64,000 bases of DNA. It comes from CAYWLQ01 sp964458775 (GTDB taxonomy: Bacteria > Myxococcota_A > Polyangia > JAAYKL01). The notes below the pieces were generated by a model. It did no database searches, was not told the DNA's origin, and saw nothing but the letters and a program-made list of their open reading frames with translations. The DNA is taken from the NCBI GenBank assembly GCA_964458775.1, contig CAYWLQ010000009.1:1-64000 (forward strand). The letters run 5' to 3'. Of the stretch, positions 9,508 through 17,380 are shown one piece after another. Position numbers and translations under genes: made by a program. How positions within the stretch are numbered: the stretch's first letter is position 1; each line of letters begins with the position of its first letter.

Positions 9508-10684
9508 GAAAGTTCTTATTGTTGTCGAAAATTTGCCGAGCCCGTTTGATCGCCGAGTTTGGCAGGAGGCCAACGCGCTCAAAGAAAAGGGTGCCGTTGT
9601 CTCTATCATTTGTCCGACTGGAAAAGGGTATGAGAAAAAATACGAGTGCATTGACGGCATTCATATCTATCGACACAACTTGCCCCTGGATGCAGACGGG
9701 GCTCTCGGCTACCTTCACGAGTATTCGGCTGCGCTGTTCTGGGAATTTTTTCTCACCTGTAAGGTTCTGGTGAAACATGGTTTTGATGTAATTCATGCAT
9801 GCAACCCTCCTGATTTAATTTTTCTGACCGCATTGCCGTTTAAACTGTTCGGTAAGAAATTTGTTTTTGATCATCACGACATTAATCCGGAGCTCTATAT
9901 CGCCAAGTTCAATAAGAAAGGTCTCTTCTATCGACTTATGCTGCTGTTTGAGCGCTTAACGTTTGCCGGCGCAGATATGAGCATTGCGACAAATCATTCT
10001 TACAAAGAGATAGCGATAACCAGAGGGAAAATGCCTGCCGAGCGCGTTCATGTGGTTAGAAGCGGTCCGAGTCTCGATAGACTCAAAATTAAACCGCCGG
10101 TGCCGGAATTGAAAAAAGGAAGGAAATATTTGGTCGGCTACGTCGGAGTGATAGGTAAGCAAGAAGGACTGCAATACCTAATTGATGCTGCAAGCTACAT
10201 CGTGAAAAAAAAGAAAAGAGAAGACATTCATTTTATTTGCGTCGGCGGCGGCACAGAATTGGAAAAAGTCAAACAGTATGGGAGAGAACAAGGCGTTGCA
10301 GACTACTTTACTTTTACCGGTCGAGTGCCGGACGAGGAAATGCTTGATGCTCTTAATACCGCAGATGTTTGTGTCAATACGGATGAGTACAACGAAATGA
10401 ATGATAAATCGACTATGAACAAGATCATGGAATACATGGCATTAAAAAAACCGATCGTTCAGTTCGAGCTCAAAGAAGGCAGGTTCTCGGCACAAGAGGC
10501 TTCGCTATATGCCGATAGAAATAATGCTGAAGACATGGCAGAAAAAATTGTGATGCTGTGTGACAATCCGGATATGCGAACAACGATGGGAGAATTTGGA
10601 TACAACCGTGTAAAGAATGAGCTGGCTTGGACATATGAAAAGGAAAATCTGTATTCGGCTTACAGACAGATTTGGAAAAATTGA
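9488..10684 (+). CDS. GT4-family glycosyltransferase (WbuB-like)
   Basis: Cytoplasmic GT-B glycosyltransferase, about 398 residues. The N-terminal domain starts KVLIVVENLPSPFDRRVWQEAN, typical of WbuB/WcaL-type enzymes. The nucleotide-sugar domain has LVGYVGVIGKQEGLQYL and the acidic segment STMNKIMEYMALKKPIV. The start is placed at the ATG pair 9488/9491, overlapping the end of the dehydrogenase gene; a frame from 9443 would overlap 65 nt with no reason in sequence. The overlap suggests translational coupling with the AlgD-like gene, so this enzyme may add the uronic acid it makes (inference). Confidence 0.82.
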   Translation: MMEFAGKKVLIVVENLPSPFDRRVWQEANALKEKGAVVSIICPTGKGYEKKYECIDGIHIYRHNLPLDADGALGYLHEYSAALFWEFFLTCKVLVKHGFDVIHACNPPDLIFLTALPFKLFGKKFVFDHHDINPELYIAKFNKKGLFYRLMLLFERLTFAGADMSIATNHSYKEIAITRGKMPAERVHVVRSGPSLDRLKIKPPVPELKKGRKYLVGYVGVIGKQEGLQYLIDAASYIVKKKKREDIHFICVGGGTELEKVKQYGREQGVADYFTFTGRVPDEEMLDALNTADVCVNTDEYNEMNDKSTMNKIMEYMALKKPIVQFELKEGRFSAQEASLYADRNNAEDMAEKIVMLCDNPDMRTTMGEFGYNRVKNELAWTYEKENLYSAYRQIWKN

Positions 10685-10709
10685 ATAGTACCATTTTAGA
10701 CTTGTGCTT

Positions 10710-11879
10710 TCATTCATTCTCAAAAAAACTATTTATTTTCTTATCCAATTCATCAAAAGCCTTATCCCCCAAAATAAATGAAGAATTCTTTTGCCATGCC
10801 CTCTCACTTAATTCTTTCCATCGCTTTTTTTGATCTATCAGATGCTCTAATGCATCAATCAGCGAGGACTCATCCGAAAAGAAACATGCCGATTGGTCAT
10901 CCAGATCAAACCCGCGTGCACCAATTTTTGTTGTCAATAGCGGCAATTTTGCGGAAATAAATTCCGCCACTTTGAGACTGCTTCCGGAACCGGAGAAGAT
11001 TGGATTAATTGCAATGTCAGCCATTTTAAAGAACGGTTCGATCCGTGGCACTTTGCCATATGACTCCAAAAGTTCATTGTATTTCTTCGCCGGAAGTACA
11101 CTTCCGACAATTGATATTCTTATTCCTAACTCTTTCAAACGATTGTAATAGTGCTCAGAGAAAGATATTAGAAACTCAGCTCCCTCAACATTTGGACCAT
11201 ATATACTGGCCGGGAATAATAGAACAGTGTCCTCTATATGAAAACAAAGCTGTGCACGAACCTCAACTTTGAGATTTTCATCTTCTGAATAGAGACTCGC
11301 ATCTATTCCGTTCGGCAGTAAATATACCTCTGATTTTCCACCCAAATTTTCGAAATACTCAGCATCCGACGGCGTACAACACAAAGTGATATCAGCTAAA
11401 AGATGTGCTTCGCTCTCAATATCACGAAGCCGGTTTCTAATTCTTAAAGATTTTGTATATCGAGCATGTTCCACGTTATGCGTATTAAAAATTTTCAAGC
11501 CCTTAAATTTTTTCAGCCCCCAAATCGTATAAGGGGAATCAGAGACTAAAATATCTGCATCAGCCAAATATTTTCTATGCAGCATCTTTCCCAAAATACG
11601 CAACTTGAAATCGATCCAAAACGCCGGAATACCAAATCGATATCCGATTCTTGACATCAAGGTAAACAATGATGAAGATTCTGTAACTTCTCCGATTTGC
11701 TTTGGATGGTTAATGGGAGCACCGTCGATCAATCGCTTGTTCGCTAATGACAGGATCAATACATCATATCCACGATTATTAAAACCATAAGCAATAAAAC
11801 TAGTACGAAGATTTCCACCGGAAATAACCGGATATACTCTCAAAGGGGAAACAATTACAACCTTCTTTTTTGTTTTCAT
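10710..11879 (-). CDS. GT4-family glycosyltransferase
   Basis: About 389-residue GT-B enzyme. An N-terminal strand (VVIVSPLRVYPVISGGNLRT) carries the glycine-rich acceptor loop, NTHNVEHARY lies mid-protein, and LLPNGIDASLY plus IAINPIFSGSGSSLKVAEF mark the donor domain. ATG at 11879 is chosen; a TTG codon sits directly before it and could be used instead. It is the last gene of the leftward polysaccharide array and is convergent with the GT4 gene ending at 10684. Substrate unknown. Confidence 0.8.
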   Translation of the reverse strand: MKTKKKVVIVSPLRVYPVISGGNLRTSFIAYGFNNRGYDVLILSLANKRLIDGAPINHPKQIGEVTESSSLFTLMSRIGYRFGIPAFWIDFKLRILGKMLHRKYLADADILVSDSPYTIWGLKKFKGLKIFNTHNVEHARYTKSLRIRNRLRDIESEAHLLADITLCCTPSDAEYFENLGGKSEVYLLPNGIDASLYSEDENLKVEVRAQLCFHIEDTVLLFPASIYGPNVEGAEFLISFSEHYYNRLKELGIRISIVGSVLPAKKYNELLESYGKVPRIEPFFKMADIAINPIFSGSGSSLKVAEFISAKLPLLTTKIGARGFDLDDQSACFFSDESSLIDALEHLIDQKKRWKELSERAWQKNSSFILGDKAFDELDKKINSFFENE

Positions 11880-12008
11880 CAATCACCGCTCTGAAAAAAT
11901 TTTTTTTGATAAATAAATAAACATAATCAACTTAGATTATGCATTTATTCTATCTAACTCTTATATCTCATCGATTTGAATAACTAAGCTAATTTCATAT
12001 ACGCTCTT

Positions 12009-13478
12009 TTATCCGTCATCTTTTAAGCCGCCTGTCTGCATGACCAAATTCGAAACACATGCTATAGGGGTACACAGCAAGATGGCAGAATCTGTGCAAC
12101 CTAAACCTACGTCACCATAACATTGTACCAAAAAGATGGGTATCATGCACATAGCTGCAGTGGCTGTTACACGATGGATTGATTTTTGACTTGTGCGATA
12201 TGTCCTACTTGCAAGAAAAACTCCAACCGGCATAAAAATCCATGTAAGAAAAAATCCGAAAATTCCCGTATATGCTAGGTGTCCCAATAAGTGATTATGT
12301 GGATTATATCGGTAGTTGTACTCAAAGACTATTCCAATCAAAGGCTCATCATATGGATGTCCCCATCCGGTTCCAAACAAGGGTCTTTTACGAAATGTTT
12401 GTATTAAATTGTAATTTTCCACATGGCGAACCCAGTTTGATGCGTCTCGATCGTCTCCAACTGAAATTATACTGTGCACCGGTGCAAATATTTTTGAGTT
12501 AGAATTCATTCCTGCAATAAAATACAATATTATTATCGGCATCATTACCAAAATAACGCGAATAAACCACCAGCGTAATTGACTCTTTATGTTAAAAAAG
12601 ATGGTAATCATGCCGAATGCCAATGAAACGAAAGCAATTCGTCTATCATTGACAATGATGCCGTACATTACAATGCCGCCTACTACCAGAAGATTAACAA
12701 GTGCCTTTTTCGTTTTTTCTTCTATTAGATTTGCAACAAGAATAAGTTCTAATAGTACAAACCACACTGTCTCATAGTGGGTCATAACGTATTCAACCTG
12801 CAAACCCTGCGGACGTACAAAGGCAAAGTAGAAATATGCGCCTTCCACAACGTGAGCTATGCATGCTATTGCCAGGCCGATTGCCAAACGCCGAAAATCC
12901 TTTTCAGTCTTAAACGCACGCATACAAATAATTAAAAATAACGCAGACCATAAAGGAGTTCGCATTTGATAAAAAGCTTCCGTGAGATTTCCGCCTCTTA
13001 AAACCCCATAGGTTGTTGAAAAAATAACGGCACCGAGAGCTGCCAATGAAGCTATTTTCATTGGCTTGGCTGCTGTATAGGTAAGATGCCTATCGATATT
13101 ATTTCGCGTTATTGTACGAACTAGAATAACGATTAAAAAGATGACAAATACGATTTCTTGAATACTGAATATCAAAATGGGAATACCGGTTAGGTTATGC
13201 AACAGTCCATAGATAATATTTCCAAATAGAGTTAAGGGTCCATTCCATATGCCGGAGGCAGGAATGTGCGCTGGATTATTGACGAGAAGTAAGAAGATCC
13301 AAAAGGCCAACACTGTATGACGAAGCGGCAATCGGATTATAGCAATGATAGCAGCAATCGCCAAAAAAGGGGCAATCGCTACAGCAATATTTCCGTTGGT
13401 TAATCCTAAAAGCACTGCCACCGCTAAAACTGAGACAACAGAAAGAAGTATATTATATTTATTTGCCAAACTGAGCAT
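12009..13478 (-). CDS. Wzy/O-antigen-ligase-family polymerase
   Basis: 489 residues with about 11-12 TM helices and a large periplasmic loop. The Wzy_C/O-antigen ligase signature is clear: RPLFGTGWGHPY followed ~25 residues later by NPHNHLLGHLAYTGIFGFF. Such proteins polymerise lipid-linked repeat units or ligate chains; next to Wzz, Wzx and OPX genes a polymerase is more likely. TAGGAT precedes the ATG at suitable spacing. It lies downstream of the small membrane protein in the same operon. Confidence 0.83.
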   Translation of the reverse strand: MLSLANKYNILLSVVSVLAVAVLLGLTNGNIAVAIAPFLAIAAIIAIIRLPLRHTVLAFWIFLLLVNNPAHIPASGIWNGPLTLFGNIIYGLLHNLTGIPILIFSIQEIVFVIFLIVILVRTITRNNIDRHLTYTAAKPMKIASLAALGAVIFSTTYGVLRGGNLTEAFYQMRTPLWSALFLIICMRAFKTEKDFRRLAIGLAIACIAHVVEGAYFYFAFVRPQGLQVEYVMTHYETVWFVLLELILVANLIEEKTKKALVNLLVVGGIVMYGIIVNDRRIAFVSLAFGMITIFFNIKSQLRWWFIRVILVMMPIIILYFIAGMNSNSKIFAPVHSIISVGDDRDASNWVRHVENYNLIQTFRKRPLFGTGWGHPYDEPLIGIVFEYNYRYNPHNHLLGHLAYTGIFGFFLTWIFMPVGVFLASRTYRTSQKSIHRVTATAAMCMIPIFLVQCYGDVGLGCTDSAILLCTPIACVSNLVMQTGGLKDDG

Positions 13479-13549
13479 ATCCTATTTTTCTTCTAAAACC
13501 TGTATTCTTGTATTAAGGAAATTCAGCTACTATGCACCGGCTTGTACTG

Positions 13550-13759
13550 TTACCGCTGCAACCACCACATACTTGGCGGAGGAGTCGTTTCAATCAAGTC
13601 AGCAACGATAAATATAAGAGCCAATGCATACAAAACCACAAAAATAAACACGCCGACAAGAGCTCTTATCAGCCCGCGTCTAGGAGAAGGAGATCTTGCG
13701 AAAAAAGACGGAATACCTACCATCGCAAAAATAATAGAAAGTGCAATAAGTTTGTCCAT
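13550..13759 (-). CDS. Small two-TM membrane protein of the polysaccharide operon
   Basis: 69 residues: a first hydrophobic helix (LIALSIIFAMVGIPSFF), a basic turn (SPSPRRGLIR), a second helix (GVFIFVVLYALALIFIVADLI), and a short Pro-rich tail ending PPPSMWWLQR. The ATG lies directly after the stop codon of the beta-barrel gene, and GGAA in the end of that gene serves as ribosome-binding site, so translation is probably coupled. Its position between the exporter barrel and the Wzy gene suggests an inner-membrane accessory role. I know no family for it. Confidence 0.65.
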   Translation of the reverse strand: MDKLIALSIIFAMVGIPSFFARSPSPRRGLIRALVGVFIFVVLYALALIFIVADLIETTPPPSMWWLQR

Positions 13760-15115
13760 CTACGGTTCCATATATCTCTTTCGCGCTGCAATATTTATAT
13801 ATACTATAAATTCCTCAAATGCTCTTACTCGAAGATTCTCCGACCACAATTCTGCCCACCTTGCGTTGCTTGTAATACCAAAATTCAATCTTATATCCGA
13901 ATTAAACCCTGATTCCGATGAAAGCAAATAGCTTGCTCCCAGATTTAAATATGCCGTTGTGGGATAATCTGTTGGAATAATGTCTGCCTCTGGGTTTCTA
14001 TTGGCAAATGAAGTTGTGAACAAAGATGAAATAGTCCCCGAAGCAAGAATCGACCATTCTGACGTTAAATCCAAATCTATTCCAATAGAGAACAGTAACC
14101 TTTGTCTACTTGATGCTGTCATTTGATCCAAGTAAGAATTGTAAGTTCCGGACATGTTCAAGTTTAAAATTTTTCGTTTCTTTAAATTAAATCGTTGGCT
14201 GTATGCGATTGTTCCCAAGGGCGATACCTGTGATGACGATAAGCTATCATCTAAGCCGGTCTCTCTTTCATAATCGTTGTCACCAATTACATACAACGCA
14301 AGCAAACCGGCCGAAATGCTAAGCATTAAATTTTCTGTGAAGGCGTGGCGCCAACCTGTTGTGCCTTGAATGGTTAAAAGATTCATTCCGGGAACAAACA
14401 TGTTGATGCCGATAATGGCGGCGGCATTCAATTCATCACGCCTTGTGATCGCATGATTGTGGTTTAAACTCAAAGTAGTTTGATATCGATCCGCTAAGCG
14501 AACTTCTTCGCTTTCGCTGTAACCATATGTTCGATATGTGTTAAAAGATAAAGAGATCCCGCTGCCTGCACGACGACTCCATCGCTTGTTCAACCCTAAA
14601 GACGATGTAATGTTGTAAAAAAAAAGCTCTTGTGCGGGCAGTAAATTGGCTGGAACTTCATTATCAGACACAGAGCTGTAAAGGGCAGTACTATAATCTA
14701 AAAATCCGTTTCTTATTCCTGCTTCTGCTGAAAGAGTCAAGGTACGGGACAGACCGGTAGATAATTGCAATCCTCCTTGTTGATACAAATTGAGTCTAAA
14801 TCTGTCTTGCACCATTACATTATTGGATAGTGTGAGAAAGTAGGTTGTTACAAATCGAATTCTTCTAGAAGATATAGTAAGAACAATTCCGGGTGCTACG
14901 TTAGCCTGTGAGGAAACAATACCGGTCTGCCCTTCTTGTGAGCTTATCTCTTCTTCACCTGATGTGTATATATTTGCAAATAAACCTGTACGACTTCCAA
15001 CTGTTATACTGGTTTCTAAATCAACATCTGTACTGCTGAATACATGTGTTGAAGAACAGATATTCATTAAAATTACGATTGCAAAATGCAACCGAACATG
15101 CAAACGAAAATTCAT
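13760..15115 (-). CDS. Outer-membrane beta-barrel, probable polysaccharide export channel (EpsX/WzaX-like)
   Basis: 451 residues with an N-terminal signal peptide (IVILMNICSSTHVFS) and then alternating amphipathic strands throughout (for example LTLSAEAGIRNG, GISLSFNTYRTYG, LMLSISAGLLALYV), as in an 18-stranded-type barrel. Its ATG overlaps the stop of the short OPX gene by ATGA. In Myxococcus xanthus, short OPX proteins lacking the membrane-spanning helix pair with just such barrels to form a composite translocon; this gene pair has the same arrangement. Function is by context and predicted fold; the sequence itself is weakly conserved. Confidence 0.7.
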   Translation of the reverse strand: MNFRLHVRLHFAIVILMNICSSTHVFSSTDVDLETSITVGSRTGLFANIYTSGEEEISSQEGQTGIVSSQANVAPGIVLTISSRRIRFVTTYFLTLSNNVMVQDRFRLNLYQQGGLQLSTGLSRTLTLSAEAGIRNGFLDYSTALYSSVSDNEVPANLLPAQELFFYNITSSLGLNKRWSRRAGSGISLSFNTYRTYGYSESEEVRLADRYQTTLSLNHNHAITRRDELNAAAIIGINMFVPGMNLLTIQGTTGWRHAFTENLMLSISAGLLALYVIGDNDYERETGLDDSLSSSQVSPLGTIAYSQRFNLKKRKILNLNMSGTYNSYLDQMTASSRQRLLFSIGIDLDLTSEWSILASGTISSLFTTSFANRNPEADIIPTDYPTTAYLNLGASYLLSSESGFNSDIRLNFGITSNARWAELWSENLRVRAFEEFIVYINIAARKRYMEP

Positions 15116-15711
15116 TCTACAACGATGACATCACCGGCTTTGAGCCTAAAATTAATTCCATATCTCGAACTCGTGGTGAGACTGTTGTAATTGAAACGTA
15201 TTCTATCCGGCAACTCCTTGGATCTCAAAACATATATACTTTTTTTATTCGCAAACTCTGTTAATCCGCCTGCCTGCGCCAGTATATCAAGAATTGTATC
15301 ATTTGTTCTGAGTTCAATTCTTCCCGGAGATGCAATCTCTCCTAAAACGGTTACATATTCTGGAGATACTTGTCGAGATATTACTACCACTCTAACATCG
15401 TGAACTATTCCCCCTTGCTCAAGTTTATTCTTTATTAAATCTGCTGTTTCTAAAGGCGTAGTTCCTACTACCGACAACTCTCCTACAAGGGGTAAGCTGA
15501 TTACACCATCCATGCGTACTCGGTATATTCCTGAAATCTGTGATTGATCCCAAACCACAACCTCAACTTCATCGCCATACTGTATTCGGTATTCTTGAAT
15601 TTTTAACTCTTCAGCCGCCGGTAGGTGCTCTACCCAGACAAACGGAGAACCGCATGATAGTTGTAGTAATGATGTTACAAAAAGACTTAAACAATTAAAA
15701 AACAAACGCAT
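15112..15711 (-). CDS. Short OPX polysaccharide-export lipoprotein
   Basis: Periplasmic part of the polysaccharide exporter. A signal peptide with lipobox (LQLSC, Cys20) is followed by the Poly_export domain (YGDEVEVVVWDQ, VRMDGVISLPLVGEL) and an SLBB domain (VTVLGEIASPGRIEL, DILAQAGGLTEFAN). The protein ends right after LKAGDVIVVE at 199 residues. Full-length Wza-type proteins are about 350 or more residues and carry an outer-membrane helix at the C-terminus; that part is absent. It therefore needs another outer-membrane partner, supplied by the overlapping beta-barrel gene. TAGGTGAG precedes the ATG. Confidence 0.88.
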   Translation of the reverse strand: MRLFFNCLSLFVTSLLQLSCGSPFVWVEHLPAAEELKIQEYRIQYGDEVEVVVWDQSQISGIYRVRMDGVISLPLVGELSVVGTTPLETADLIKNKLEQGGIVHDVRVVVISRQVSPEYVTVLGEIASPGRIELRTNDTILDILAQAGGLTEFANKKSIYVLRSKELPDRIRFNYNSLTTSSRYGINFRLKAGDVIVVE

Positions 15712-15736
15712 ATCTCACCTATTATATTTTTTTCTT

Positions 15737-17200
15737 TCATATTCTATCTGATTCGTCTAACTCACCCAATACCGGGATGCCGAGCACGCGTGATACCTGC
15801 CATGTCTCCAAAATAAGTCCGGTTTTTAAATCTGCAAAAACCGATAAAAAAGCACCGAGAAACAATCCTGCGACGATTGCACCGATTATAATTAACTTTG
15901 TTTTTGGACCGCTTGGTCCAGTAGGCATGCGTGGAGGCTGAGTAACTTGAAATCGATATTTGAGAGCGCTTTTCGCGGCTTCGTATTGGATATTTGCGTT
16001 TAGCAGCGCTTCCTCTGCGGTATTTCTGGCAATTTTTGCTCTTGTATACTCTTCTAATTTCTCTTCATCCTCAATAGAGAGTTTTTGTTCCCTGGAAACA
16101 GCAGAAACTGCGCTTGGCCTTCCTCTGCGTATCGTGGGCATCGTAGTAGACGATGCGGCAGCAGCCAGCTCTTTTGCTTTGGTAATACGGGCCAAAATAG
16201 TTTCTTGCTCAGATCTAATCTTTTCAATTGAAGGCGGAGGAGAAGAGAGGAGCTTGACAAGTTGTTCTGCCTTAATAACCTCAGGATGTTGCGGTCCCAT
16301 GGTCAACTGTAGTTCAGCCAATCTACTTTTTGCTTCGTTTACTCTCTGCAAATATGTCTGTTGAAGCAACTCCGTCTCCCGCCTTTTAAGATTGAGCTCT
16401 CGTTCAAGGTCCTCGATATCCTCACCGATTTGAACAGCGGCGGAAGTCGGCTCCGGTTCAATTTTGGGGGATAATACCTTTGGGGGTTTCCTATCGGTCT
16501 CATCGGATGCAGCAATAGGGATCTTATCCTTGTTATATATTTCACGATAACGTTGTTCTGCATCACTGAGAATTTCGTCTGCTCTAGCGAGTCGCATTTT
16601 GGCCGTTTCAATATTTACCAAATAACCTGTGTCTTCTTGGTTAAGTTGGTCTTCTAAATAATTATTTACGAGTTTTTCAGCAATAAGAAATGCCATCTTT
16701 GCATCTCTCCAAATTACATTAAAAGTAACCACATTACCTTCGGACCAAACGCTAAAATTTTCATAGAAATAATCAGTTACACCGTCCAGTAATTGTTCTT
16801 CTGTGGGAGAGTTGTCTGAAATAAAAGAAAAAATATAAGCTCTAATTTTCCCCAAAGGCGATCTGTTTTTTTGTGCACTGTCGACAAGATTTAGATCTTT
16901 TACAATAGATTTTATGTTTCCTCTGGATCTGATTAATTCAATAGACGAATTGCGTTCTTCATAAGGCCGGATGTCTATTAACTTTCCTGATGGGTGGGTT
17001 AAAATACTCGCACTCACACGATATGTTATCGGAAGCACCTGAATCAGCGCGATACTCAAACCGACAACAAAAAACAGAACCGCTCCAATCATAATTCGAT
17101 GACGCATTATAGAGCGCCATACGAATCCTATCAAATACCAAGCGTCGCTCAATAAATGCGCCAATTCATTTTCGGTTTCAACGTTTTTGTTATCTTCCAT
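15737..17200 (-). CDS. Wzz/PCP-type polysaccharide co-polymerase (no kinase domain)
   Basis: 487 residues. TM1 near residues 37-58 (IMIGAVLFFVVGLSIALI), a long periplasmic part with heptad-rich coiled coil (about 190-410), then a proline motif (QPPRMPTGPSGP) and TM2 near 434-456, followed by only ~30 cytosolic residues. This is the polysaccharide co-polymerase plan that controls chain length with Wzy and contacts the OPX protein. The fused BY-kinase domain found in many PCP-2a proteins is absent. It lies 25 bp upstream of the OPX gene. The region upstream (17201-17380) probably holds the promoter of this export block. Confidence 0.85.
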   Translation of the reverse strand: MEDNKNVETENELAHLLSDAWYLIGFVWRSIMRHRIMIGAVLFFVVGLSIALIQVLPITYRVSASILTHPSGKLIDIRPYEERNSSIELIRSRGNIKSIVKDLNLVDSAQKNRSPLGKIRAYIFSFISDNSPTEEQLLDGVTDYFYENFSVWSEGNVVTFNVIWRDAKMAFLIAEKLVNNYLEDQLNQEDTGYLVNIETAKMRLARADEILSDAEQRYREIYNKDKIPIAASDETDRKPPKVLSPKIEPEPTSAAVQIGEDIEDLERELNLKRRETELLQQTYLQRVNEAKSRLAELQLTMGPQHPEVIKAEQLVKLLSSPPPSIEKIRSEQETILARITKAKELAAAASSTTMPTIRRGRPSAVSAVSREQKLSIEDEEKLEEYTRAKIARNTAEEALLNANIQYEAAKSALKYRFQVTQPPRMPTGPSGPKTKLIIIGAIVAGLFLGAFLSVFADLKTGLILETWQVSRVLGIPVLGELDESDRI

Positions 17201-17332
17201 ATTTTCTTTTCTATTCGTATTGATATCACTACCTACATCAATATCAATTAAATTTGTTACATTTGCTTACACTATTATAGTTCTTAATATCAATTTTATT
17301 AGTCCATGATGAATACGCTATATAACATCTTT

Positions 17333-17351
17333 TTTTTCCTGTGAGGAAAAA
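17333..17351. terminator. Possible weak hairpin between the GH9-like and Wzz genes
   Basis: Perfect 8-bp inverted repeat TTTTTCCT/AGGAAAAA with a 3-base loop, 30 bp past the stop of the GH9-like gene. It has few GC pairs and no T-tract on the minus strand after the stem, so termination is doubtful. Confidence 0.25.
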
Positions 17352-17380
17352 TGCAGATTAAAAGATCTAAGAAAAGTACG

